Source: Microdochium bolleyi
Taxonomy: Eukaryota > Ascomycota > Sordariomycetes > Xylariales > Microdochiaceae
DNA length: 64,000 nucleotides
Direction: 5' to 3'
Assembly (NCBI GenBank): GCA_001566295.1
Contig: KQ964246.1
Location: forward strand, 3,348,001-3,412,000
How positions within the stretch are numbered: the first letter of the stretch is position 1; each line of letters opens with the position of its first letter. Below, in pieces: positions 44,602 through 54,611 of the stretch. The translations under genes were made by a program, and so were the position numbers. The notes beneath the pieces are model-generated. The model did not search any database. It was given only the letters and a program-made list of their open reading frames with translations, and was not told where the DNA came from.

Positions 44602-47600
44602 ATGGCAGGGTCGCCCAGAATCAAAATTGACAGTGAACCAACCCGCCCAGACAGGCTGCGGCTCCAGGTCCTCGCCTCCCTCGCAGCAGGGCCCGCCTCC
44701 AGCAGGACAGACACCAGTGACGAGAAGGACCATGGCGCCGGCGGCCGTGACAGCCTCGGCAAGGAACCCGCCGTAGCATCGGCGACAGACCACCACGACA
44801 TCGAGGCGCAGGAGGGCCGCCGGCAGCAGGACGGTCGTAGCGTGGACGACGGCTCGCTCGGCTTCGATATTGGCGGCGTCTATCACACCCGCAGCTACGG
44901 CCACACAAGTGCAGCAGCGCTTCCAGGGCGGCGCACCGCCTCGCCATATCCGCGCAACCGCAAGAGCCGCCTGCGTGCTGAGGAGGTCCGCATCCAGAAC
45001 AGCGATGCCGCAGCGGCGGCTGACCCGGAGGATGGCGAGGACTGGCGGCGCGACGACGGCAAGAAGAAGCAGATCTTCCATGGCAGGGCCGTGCTCTGGC
45101 TAGCGTACCAGTCCATCGGCGTCATCTATGGCGACATCGGTACCAGCCCCTTGTATGTCTTCTCGTCCACTTTTACGCACGAGCCTGTCAACGACGAGCT
45201 TGTCCAAGTCCTGTCCGTCCTCATCTGGACTATGACCATCATGGTCACGATCAAATATGTCCTCATTGTTCTCAACGCGGACAACGAGGGCGAGGGCGGC
45301 ACCTTCAGCTGTTACTCTCTACTCGCTCGCCATGCCAATATCATCGACCGCGACCCCCGAGAGCAAGTCATAGTCAAAATGGAGCGCCGCGACACCCATG
45401 AGCTCCGCAAGAGCGGAGAGAAGCTACGATCCTCACTGGAGAAGAGCATCTTCGTCCGTCGCCTTTTGAAGTTTATTGGAGTCCTTGCTGTGTCTCTTGT
45501 CATTGCCGATGGCGTCCTCACACCAGCTCAGTCTGTCCTTGGTGCAGTACAGGGCCTTGCAGTCATACACCCGGAGATAACCGACTCTACCGTTGTCGGC
45601 ACGACATGCGGCATTCTGGTCGCGCTCTTCGTCATGCAACCTCTTGGTACGACCAAGCTTGCAAACACTTTCGCGCCGATTGTCATCGTCTGGCTCGCAT
45701 TCAACGCCGGGTTTGGCATCTTCAATCTCATTGTCCATGACCACACCGTACTACGGGCTTTCTCGCCGTACTTCGCCATGCACTTCTTCATGGACAGGAA
45801 GACTGATGCCTGGCGCATGCTCGGTGGCGTGCTACTCGCCTTCACGGGTGTAGAGGCTCTGTTCGCAGATCTGGGAGCCTTCAGTCTTCGGGCGATCCAG
45901 ATCAGCTGGCTCGGCTGGTGCTATCCATGCCTGCTGCTTGCATACACGGGACAAGCAGCCTACATCAGCAAGTTTCCGAGCGCATACGACAACCCCTTCT
46001 ACGAGTCGGTTCCTCCTGGCATGTTCTACCCGAGTCTCATTGTTGCCATCCTGGCAGCCGTCGTTGCCTCGCAGGCCATGATAACAGCCGTCTCGCAAGT
46101 AAGTAATCTCGTGAACCGGAATTCTTCATCTGGGGGTTGCATATCTGTTAACAACAACAACAACAACAACAACAGCTCGTGACACAGCTCATGAAGCTGT
46201 CTTACTGTCCACAGGTCAAGATCGTGCACACATCGAAGCAGTTTCATGGTCAGATGCATGTGCCTTTCGTTAATTGGCTCCTGATGCTGGGCTGCATTCT
46301 CGTTACCGCTGCCTATTCTAATACAACTCGACTCGGGAATGCTTACGGGTTAGTTACGGGCTCTCATTCTCCGACAGGGACCAGAGGCTCTGGCTAACTG
46401 TACTACTGTAGTGTCTGCGTCATGCTCGTTACCTTTTTCGACACTTGTATGGTGACACTGGTCGCGCTCATCGTGTGGCGCCTCCCGCTATATCTCGTAT
46501 TCGTCCCTTGGCTCTTTTATGCTCTGCTTGATGGCCTGTTTCTGTCTGCGGCTCTGGCGAAAGTGCCCGAGGGAGGTAAGTCCATAACGCTCCGTTCCCC
46601 TTGCTTCGGCATGAGACTCACTGATACCTCACAGCATGGTTCACAATTACTCTGTCCGGCATTCTCTCTTGCTTGTTCCTGCTTTGGAGGTTCGGCAAAG
46701 AGAACCAGTGGCGTGCCGAAGCCCGGGACCATCTACGACCAGGCGAGATCATTGAACGTGATTGGGACGGCAAGATGTTGCTGTCGGGGCGATTCGGCAC
46801 CAGCAACAGTGGTCCGCCAGAGCCACTGTCCAAGATACGGGGTTTTGGAATATTCTTTGACAAAACCGGTGTCATGGCCCCGCACGTGTTCTCGCAGTTC
46901 GCAACCAAGTTCGGTGCATTACCAGAGACGCTCGTCTTTTTCCACATCCACCCGATCGAGGTGCCCACTGTCTCTGCCGAGGACCGCTTCGCGATCTCCA
47001 AGATCGGGGCGATCGACAGCTGCTACCGGCTTGTCATCCGACACGGATTCATGGACCAGGTCATCACGCCCGATCTGGGCCGCCTCATCTATGAGCAGCT
47101 ACGGCAGTATCTGATACGACGTGCTGGCGGGCTAGTGACGCCGAGCGACCACGGTTCCGACGCAAATGTTGGTGCTCGGCCGCGGACCAGCTTCGAGCCC
47201 ATGAGTCGCTGCAGGACTGCAGTCAGCACAGCAGTGCAGAGCGTCAATGAGGACAGCAAGCAAGGGCAGTCGACAGGGCAGAACACCACGGGTGGACGGC
47301 CGCGCATACGCATATCTGCGGCAGCCAGAGGGAGTGGAAGTAGGAGCATTAACGACGCTGATGACAACCACGATGATGACGACAATAATCACAACGAAAA
47401 TGGCGAAGGGGACGATGAAGAAGAAGACGAAGACGAAGAGGACGACGATGATGAAGAGGAAGAAGACGACGATGAAGAGGAAGTAGAGAAGCAGGAAACC
47501 GAGCTGGAGAAACTGGACCGGGCGTATCGCAGCCGCATCATGTATTTGATTGGCAAGGAGCAGATGAAGATTGCCAGGGACACGTCGCTGGTCCGGAAGG

Positions 47601-47713
47601 TGCTGCTGATGAGCTTCCTCTTCATCCGCGACAACACGCGGGCCAAGATTGCCAACCTGCGGCTCTCGATGGACCGCGTGGTCGAGGTCGGATTCATCAA
47701 GGAAGTACGATAG
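44602..47713 (+). CDS. HAK/KUP-type potassium transporter
   Basis: Four exons, 44602-46098, 46176-46348, 46412-46575 and 46635-47713, give 970 aa. After a 165-residue cytosolic N-terminus comes the family hallmark YGDIGTSPLY at 176-185, then about 12 transmembrane helices containing GDIGTSP, ADNEGEGG and ADGVLTPA motifs. A long cytosolic C-terminal domain starts near residue 620 and includes FFDKTGVMAPHVF. HAK proteins are plasma-membrane H+/K+ symporters giving high-affinity K+ uptake. An unusual Asp/Glu-only tract fills about residues 868-898. Intron 1 ends in an (AAC)8 repeat that replaces the usual pyrimidine-rich tract. The splice model is supported because QLVTQLMKLSYCPQVK is restored. 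Confidence 0.94.
46150..46173 (+). repeat. (AAC)8 microsatellite at an intron 3' end
   Basis: Eight AAC copies run directly into the AG acceptor of HAK intron 1 (46099-46175). The intron is 77 nt, so retention would shift the frame. Confidence 0.85.
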
Positions 47714-48618
47714 ACGCTTTGCATTGTCATTTCACAGCATCTCACAGCATATGGATAAAATTGCATAGCACAGCGAGCCAATTGCGAAGAAGACATTCGT
47801 CACAACTGGACAGGCCTTGCTCATTCTCGCAGCGGAAAAGTGGTGCGGGTTGTGGTGTCGTTGTCTTGGCTCCGGCACGCTGTAACCGGCTCGGCGCCAT
47901 GGCGCTTGGTGTGGCTCGGCCGACGTCGCCGGCTTGACCTGACCGAGCTGTGTCTCGCTGGCCAGCAGCAGCACCAGACGGCCGCTAGACAGGGGTGGGT
48001 TGTCCGCCAAGAACGACAACCCATCCGTCCGCGTTGAACCTTCCGCCCTTCCACCACCACCACCACCACCACGTGTTAATGTTTGACCAAGACCGCAAGT
48101 CCACTCGCTTTTCTCTACCATGACGTCGTTCCACCGGTGCCCAGGGACCCCAACCTGCTGGGTGCCGTCCGTCCCTCTTGGCAGATGCGCAGATTAAGGG
48201 ACGAGCCGGCACCTCTGCGATACTTATCAGTGGAATCTACAATGCTCCTCTATTCTAATTGGACTAGGTCTTGGCTTGCTACTAACGATGACGGAGACAG
48301 GAGCACGCGAGAGAGAGCAGAATGCTATTGCGCGACTGCCGGTGTCGAGCCTCTTGAATAAACTAGAGGTGCACGCTCCGCTCATCGCCTGGTCCCCGTC
48401 TGGGCCCGAACCCTGTTGATCATCTGTCTATTCTGACTCTCGTACCTGAAGTGCTCTCGAGTTCGTGGTCTTGACATAGGTCCACACTTTTGCTCAGGAC
48501 ATTTGCGTCCATCCCGCGGCCGTATCTCTGTTGACCTTGAGCAATAATATCTTCTTCCCGACACAGGAGTCTACTACTGCAGCGAGTACTGCCGAAAGGA
48601 AGGCGTATCAAGAGCTCG
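47714..48618. other. Intergenic, 0.9 kb
   Basis: This lies between the tandem HAK and NADPH oxidase genes. It holds a CCA microsatellite at 48051-48072 and no supportable gene. Confidence 0.4.
48051..48072 (+). repeat. (CCA)7 microsatellite
   Basis: About seven CCA copies lie 550 bp upstream of the NADPH oxidase ATG, followed by CACGTG, an E-box-like hexamer. Confidence 0.8.
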
Positions 48619-51492
48619 ATGGCTCAAGTAGGCGACGACACGCGACCGCCGGTCAACTCCACACCCTCGTCAACGTCTACTCAGCGACAAGAGACGCAAC
48701 CAACACAGACGAAGCCGACAGAGCCACAGCAGAAAGACTCCTACCAGGGCGAGACGCGAGCGCAAGGAGATGACCAGAAAACAGGCCGCAAGTCATCTGC
48801 CTCATCCGACAAGCCGCCTTCTTGCCCCGAGGGCGAGGACGGCCATGGGACCAAGTACCTCGACGACGACGAGATCGAGGCCTTCCTCGACGAACTCGAC
48901 GGTAACAACAACGGTTTCATCGAGTATGAGGAGGTCGAGCACCAGCTGGACCGCGTGCACGAGGAGATCGCGCCCAAGGCCGCCCCGCATCTCCGGCTGC
49001 ACCGCGATGTGGCCGGCAAGTCTGGTGGGGACGACGGCGAGGCGGACGCGCGGCACATCTTCCTGTCGAAGCTACTGAGCAGTGGCGGAAGCCCCGGTGC
49101 AGGCGGCACAGAAGAGGGACAACAGGAAGGTGGCACCGGGGACGGAGAGCAGCAGCACCAGCAGCTGCACAAGAAGCACAGGATCCCGCGCGAAGAGTTC
49201 AAGGAGTGCGTGCGGCGCTGGAAGATCCCCTCGATGAAGCAGGACAAGGCCGCCGAGAAGGAGGAGCACGACTACGTCGCGTCGATGAGCGTCTGGCGGC
49301 GGGTCCGCGCGTACTGGGCCGTCCACGGGCCCGAGGTCATGTTCCTCGCGCTCGTCGTCGCGATGCACGTCGGCCTGGGAGTGTGGCAGTGTGTCAAGTA
49401 CGCCACGGGGCCGCAGTACCAGGGCGCGCTTGGGTGGGGTGTTGTTCTGGCGAAGACAAGTGCAGGTGCTGTAAGTTATTTCCCTCTGCCGAGAAGATGG
49501 GCTTAAAGGCGCTGCCCTTTGACGGGTAAAGAAATGACTAACATATCGTGGTTTTCATAGCTTTACGCCTCGTTCTTCTTCCTGGTGATCAGCATGTCGC
49601 GATACTTCTCGACCTTCCTCCGCAAATTCTACTATGTGTCGCGGTTCATCAACTGGGATCTCTCACAGGAATTCCATATTCGCATGTCGATCGTCGCCCT
49701 GGTGCTCGCCACGCTGCACGCCATCGGCCACCTTTCGGGGTCCTTCAACTGGGGCAGCCGGCCAGACCGACAGGATGCCGTGGAGGCGCTCCTCGGCCAG
49801 CGAATGCGGTACACCGATTTCCTCGGCACCCGCCCGGGCATCACGGGCCTCATCGCGCTGTCGCTCTTCTATGTCCTCGCGATCCTCAGCATCCCACAGG
49901 TGCGCAAGTGGAACTACCAGGTCTTCCAGCTCGCGCACCTGCTCATGTTCCCGATCCTGGCCTGCCTCATCGCGCACGGCACTTCGCAGCTGCTCCAGTT
50001 CACCATGTTCGGGTATTTTCTCGCGTTTCCCACGCTGCTCATCACCGCGGAGCGCCTCGTGCGCGTCGCCACGGGGTTCCACCGGATCAAGGCTAAGCTG
50101 CGCGTGCTCGACGCCGAGACGGTCGAGATCAGCGCCACAATCCCCAGTGAGCGGTTGTGGCGCTACGAGGCCGGCCAGTACGTCTTCCTGCAGGTCCCTG
50201 AGCTGAGCATGTGGCAGTGGCACCCGTTCACCGTATCGGCGTGTTTGGGGAAGGAGATGTGGCTGCACATTAAGACGGACGGGGACTGGACAGGCAAGCT
50301 GAGAGGTCTTGCTGGCGAGAAGGTAGATGAGAAGGACAAGAAGGATGCAACAGACGACAAGAAGGAGAAGAACAAGAAGGATGATGCCGTTAGCTGGGAC
50401 AAGGTCACCGAGATCGAGATTGGCATCAACGGGCCCTTCGGCGCGCCTGCGCAGAGATTCTACGACTTCACCCACACGATTGTCGTCGGTGGCGGCATCG
50501 GTGTTACGCCGTTCTCGGGCATCCTGGCAGATCTTCAGGTCAGTAAACCATAGCCCGCAACTGTGACAGGTTTCCAAGTGTTGACAAAACCCCGGTAGGC
50601 CAAGGATGATGCTGCTCATGGCGGACCGAGCGGACAGAGGAAGCTCCCGCTCGGCCCTGGAGCAGTGCACTCCCAAAAGGAAGGCAAGGACAACAAAGAG
50701 CAGGCCGCACACAGCGACAACGACGGCGACAATAATAACAACACAGCGTCAAGCAATGACAGCAGCGACGAGCAGACCGCCACACAGGAAGTGGTCCGCG
50801 ACCCGCCGCACGCGGACGGCACGGGCCGGCTGCAGCCGTCGAGCAACAGCATGCCGACCGCCATATACGCCGACGACTACCGGCGCGTTGATTTCCACTG
50901 GACGGTGCGCGAGCGCAACGCCCTGCTGTGGTTCTCGGACCTCCTCAACTCGGTGTCGGCGTCGCAGCTCTGGCACGCCAAGCACGACGACCACCGGAAT
51001 GGCGGCCGGGGCCGGGACGGCACGGGCAAGCACCTCGACATCAACATCCACACGCACGTGACGCAGACGCGCAAGAATATCTCGACGCACGTGTACCGCT
51101 GGCTGCTCGAGATGCACCGCACCGAGAAGCACCCGGAGTCCCCGCTGACGGGGCTCATCAACGCGACGCGGTTCGGCCGCCCGGACTTTGCTCGCATCCT
51201 GGACGAGCACTACGACGAGATGCGCGCGTTCAAGGCCAAGAAGATGAAGCAGCGACAGGAGGAGCGGCGGCGGCGGTCGACTGCTGTTGCCGCTGCGGCA
51301 GGGGATGGAGCCAGTGTCAGCAGCGTCGACAGTGACGACGAGGACGACAAGGATGTCAAGGTCGGCGTGTTCTACTGCGGCACGCCCATCGTGGGCGAGA
51401 TCTTGGCGGATCGGTGTGCTGCACTCAGCGCGCGGGGCAGGGCGGATGGGAGCAAGATCGAGTACCACTTCATGATCGAGGTGTTTGGCTGA
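48619..51492 (+). CDS. noxC: NADPH oxidase with EF-hand (NoxC type)
   Basis: Three exons, 48619-49470, 49561-50538 and 50599-51492, give 907 aa. A canonical EF-hand loop DGNNNGFIEYEE sits at 94-105 and a degenerate second one follows. The six-helix ferric-reductase domain contains all four heme histidines at the expected spacing: H323/H337 (14 apart) and H410/H423 (13 apart). The FAD motif HPFT is at 505-508, the NADPH pyrophosphate motif GGGIGVTP near 594-601, and the nicotinamide motif VFYCG near 868. The enzyme moves electrons from cytosolic NADPH to oxygen, making superoxide; the EF-hand suggests direct Ca2+ control, as in animal NOX5. Two long charged low-complexity inserts (about 540-565 and 620-680) interrupt the dehydrogenase half. 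NoxC rather than NoxA or NoxB follows from the EF-hand. Confidence 0.95.
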
Positions 51493-52217
51493 ATTTCCTG
51501 GTACGACAACAGGAATGGACTTGGTCTTGAGAAGTCATCGACGCCACATTTGTAGAACATCGCAGGCATTTTCCTTGCTTCCTACACGAATACACGAGCT
51601 TGTAACAGAAAGCGATTGGGTTGTTTTCTTTAGTAGAGATGACATGACCGTGATGGGTCTGTATACGGGGAAAATCATAAAACTAGGACAGCCTGCATCT
51701 TGCTTGGCATCTATGGAATGCAGGAGAACTCACTCCATCCAGGATACGCCCGCGAACCTCAGTGACTTGGAGGCGCGGTTTTGTTCCGCGGCGGACCCCA
51801 GCTCCTTCTCCATAACCCTGCATTAGTGAGTCTGGAGGTGGAGTCCGTCGCCCTCTCCCCGCACGCCTCCCGAGGCCATTCAGCTCGTATCTCGCGGAAG
51901 CACTCCATTCCTAAGAGGCTAGCCTGCATGTGATGTTCCAGGCGAGGAGATATAACAACCAGGGCCCTTCCCTCTCTAGTTGTTGTCTGCCTTCGCTTCG
52001 TCTTTCCATCCACTTTTCACTAGGGAGTGTAATATTTCGGACGAAGCAACGAGATCGATACAGAAGCAGACACGCAAAGTCGCCTGGTCAACACTCCAAG
52101 AGCGATTGACCGGCCACTATTGCACGAGTCGTCGAGTCACGCACGCCTTTTGAGCAAACAAGAAAGCCGGATCTGCTGCTTAATCTCATTCGCCCAGAGG
52201 CGGGAGAAAAGCACAGC
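51493..52217. other. Intergenic
   Basis: This is 0.7 kb between tandem plus-strand genes. Nothing beyond presumed terminator and promoter sequence is visible. Confidence 0.4.
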
Positions 52218-54272
52218 ATGGACAGTACCAAAGGTGCAGCGACCCCGTCGTCGTCGACGGCGGGCTTCTTCCAGACGCTCCCGACACTCGAGCCGCAGTT
52301 CACTCTACCCAGCAAGGTCTCTACTTCGGGATCCCCCGCTGCCACGCCGCAGGCCCTCTCCGACGACCCGGTGCTCGCGCGGATCCTGGCCCTCTACCTC
52401 CCGCCCGGCGCGCAGCAGTCCGTCGGGGCAGCGCTGCACGACGTCTCGCGGTACGTCCTGCTGCCGTCCACGCTCCAGCACGCCGTGGACGCCGAGACCA
52501 GCCCGCCCACGCTGCAGGCCCTGACCACATTTGGGCAGGTCAACGCGGTCGACCCGCTGCGGACGAGCGAGGGGTGGCGCGCGCTGAAGCGCATCGGCGT
52601 CGAGCACGGCGTCGTGTCGCGCGCGTACGACGCGGGGACTGCGCGCTCGCATAACCGCCGCGTCGACCAGTTTGCAGTGTGCCATGCCTGGAGCCACACG
52701 TCGACGCTGACCATGTGTCCCATGACGATGACGGACGGGGCTGCGACACTGGTTGCGAAGCATCTGCGGGAGATGGGGTGTGGTGCTGGGGATGGGGTTG
52801 AGGATGGAGACAGGATCCGGAAAGCTGTGTTTGAGGAGGCATACCGGCGGCTGACCTCGGACAAGCCAGAGGAGAGCTGGACGAGTGGCCAGTGGATGAC
52901 GGAGAGGTCTGGCGGATCAGATGTCCGAGGGACAGAGACGGTTGCGCGGAGGCTCACTGACGACGAGGTCCGTGCCGAGGAGAGGCAGCAAGGAAGGCCG
53001 CAGCTCGACGCTTCTGGCAACCCGCTAGGTCCGTGGCGGATCGACGGGTTCAAGTGGTTCAGCAGCGCGACGGATTCTGATCTCACCATGCTGCTAGCAC
53101 AAACCGGCAAGGGGCTGAGCGCATTCCTCGTGCCCATGAGGCGGCAGTCCGCGACCTCACGAGCAACCTCAGAGCTCAACGGCATCCGCATCCAGCGGCT
53201 CAAGAACAAGATGGGCACAAAGGGCCTGCCGACAGCCGAGCTCGAGCTCGTGGGCAGCCGCGGCTGGCTCGTGGGCGAGGAGGGCAAGGGCGTCAAGCAC
53301 ATCTCGGTCATCCTCAACATCACCCGCCTCCATACCGCCATGGGCAGTGTATCTGGCTGGTCTCGCGGGCTTGCCGTATGCCGAGCATACTCCAAGATCC
53401 GCAAGATACGGGGCGACACACTGCTGACGGAGAATGCACAGCACGTGGTTTGGATGGCCGGCGAGACGGTCAAGTACTGGGCCAGCACGCAGCTTGCGTT
53501 CTTCGGCGCTGCGCTTATGGGCTGCGTCGAGCAGGGCCGCGAGATCATGGGCGATACACCGGCTGGGTCATCAGGATTGATCCCGAAAGACACAGCTCAC
53601 ATCGCAGACCTTCTCAGGTTGCTCACGCCAGTTATGAAGGCTCAGTGCAGCATGGCTGCCGTCAGTGGGCTGCGGTCGTGCATGGAGTGTCTTGGTGGAG
53701 TCGGCTACTGCGAGAATCACGAGGACGGCGGCATTCTCAACATTGCCAAGCTGTTTAGGGACTCGGTGGTCAACACGATCTGGGAGGGCACGGTCAGCGT
53801 CATGGCGGACGACGTCGGACGGGTGCTGCGAGACAAGCGGATCGCGGGCGGGCGGATCATCGAAGATGTCTTTGCGGGCTGGGTCAGATCTTGCCTGTCT
53901 GCTCAAGACGGGCGGGAGGCACCTTCGCTCACCACCATGAAGCTGGTGGTCGAGGAGAGGCTGCAGGCATTGGTCAAGCTGGTCGAGGCGGTCAAAAAGG
54001 ATGCGGGAGAGCTCGAGTACCGTGGTCGGGACCTGCTCGACCACCTCGAGGTCTTGACGAGCGCAGTGGTGTTGCTGAGCGATGCGCAAACAGACGGCGA
54101 CGAGGTTGCTACTCATGTCGCGACACGGTATGTCTGGTCGAGAGTTGTAATGCCGCAGAGCCAGAATGCCAAGCCCCGGTCGAGCTGGCAGACGGAGTCA
54201 GCGATTGACCGCAAGATATTCCTGGGTGTGGGATATAATGCTTCGAGCAAGAGGCCGCTCGGCAAGTTGTAG
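52218..54272 (+). CDS. AidB-like acyl-CoA dehydrogenase
   Basis: This 684-aa single-exon protein has the acyl-CoA dehydrogenase fold in its AidB-like form. The motif CPMTMTDGAA (about 155-170) precedes the FAD-contact motif WMTERSGGSDV (about 227-237). The middle beta-domain motif NKMGTKGLPTAELEL and the helical domain with CLGGVGYCENHED and GTVSVMADDVGR follow. AidB relatives bind FAD and, in bacteria, are part of the DNA-alkylation response; fungal members are otherwise uncharacterised or act as acyl-CoA dehydrogenases. The C-terminus is GKL, a weak match to the peroxisomal PTS1 signal. Substrate and organelle are therefore open. No intron was found. Confidence 0.88.
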   Translation: MDSTKGAATPSSSTAGFFQTLPTLEPQFTLPSKVSTSGSPAATPQALSDDPVLARILALYLPPGAQQSVGAALHDVSRYVLLPSTLQHAVDAETSPPTLQALTTFGQVNAVDPLRTSEGWRALKRIGVEHGVVSRAYDAGTARSHNRRVDQFAVCHAWSHTSTLTMCPMTMTDGAATLVAKHLREMGCGAGDGVEDGDRIRKAVFEEAYRRLTSDKPEESWTSGQWMTERSGGSDVRGTETVARRLTDDEVRAEERQQGRPQLDASGNPLGPWRIDGFKWFSSATDSDLTMLLAQTGKGLSAFLVPMRRQSATSRATSELNGIRIQRLKNKMGTKGLPTAELELVGSRGWLVGEEGKGVKHISVILNITRLHTAMGSVSGWSRGLAVCRAYSKIRKIRGDTLLTENAQHVVWMAGETVKYWASTQLAFFGAALMGCVEQGREIMGDTPAGSSGLIPKDTAHIADLLRLLTPVMKAQCSMAAVSGLRSCMECLGGVGYCENHEDGGILNIAKLFRDSVVNTIWEGTVSVMADDVGRVLRDKRIAGGRIIEDVFAGWVRSCLSAQDGREAPSLTTMKLVVEERLQALVKLVEAVKKDAGELEYRGRDLLDHLEVLTSAVVLLSDAQTDGDEVATHVATRYVWSRVVMPQSQNAKPRSSWQTESAIDRKIFLGVGYNASSKRPLGKL

Positions 54273-54611
54273 GCATTATAGCGCCAGTGTTTTTGTAAGA
54301 TTTTCAAAGAGCATCCCCTCGGGAGTTGGCGTCATTTTGTATATGCAAAAGTGACGATGATCGCCAGGAACCGACCCCGTTAGTGAACGAGACCCCTAGA
54401 GTTTGGAGGGCAACCCCGCTAAGCTGGATGCAGCTTAGGGCAGGGGCAGAAGCAATTAAGCTCCCCACCAGGCACGTCTCCCAGACGGGAGCAACCGCGT
54501 CTCGTCGTGATTGCGGCCGTCCCTTCCTCGAGCAACGGATACAATGACGTCCAATGTCTGAGCACAGATCATCATCACCATACAGTCAGCGCCGGGCATG
54601 CTCAGCCCGTC
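54273..54611. other. Short intergenic region with a uORF
   Basis: ATG at 54544 opens a five-codon frame ending at 54561, out of frame with the helicase gene and 50 nt before its first in-frame ATG. Nothing else is visible. Confidence 0.35.
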
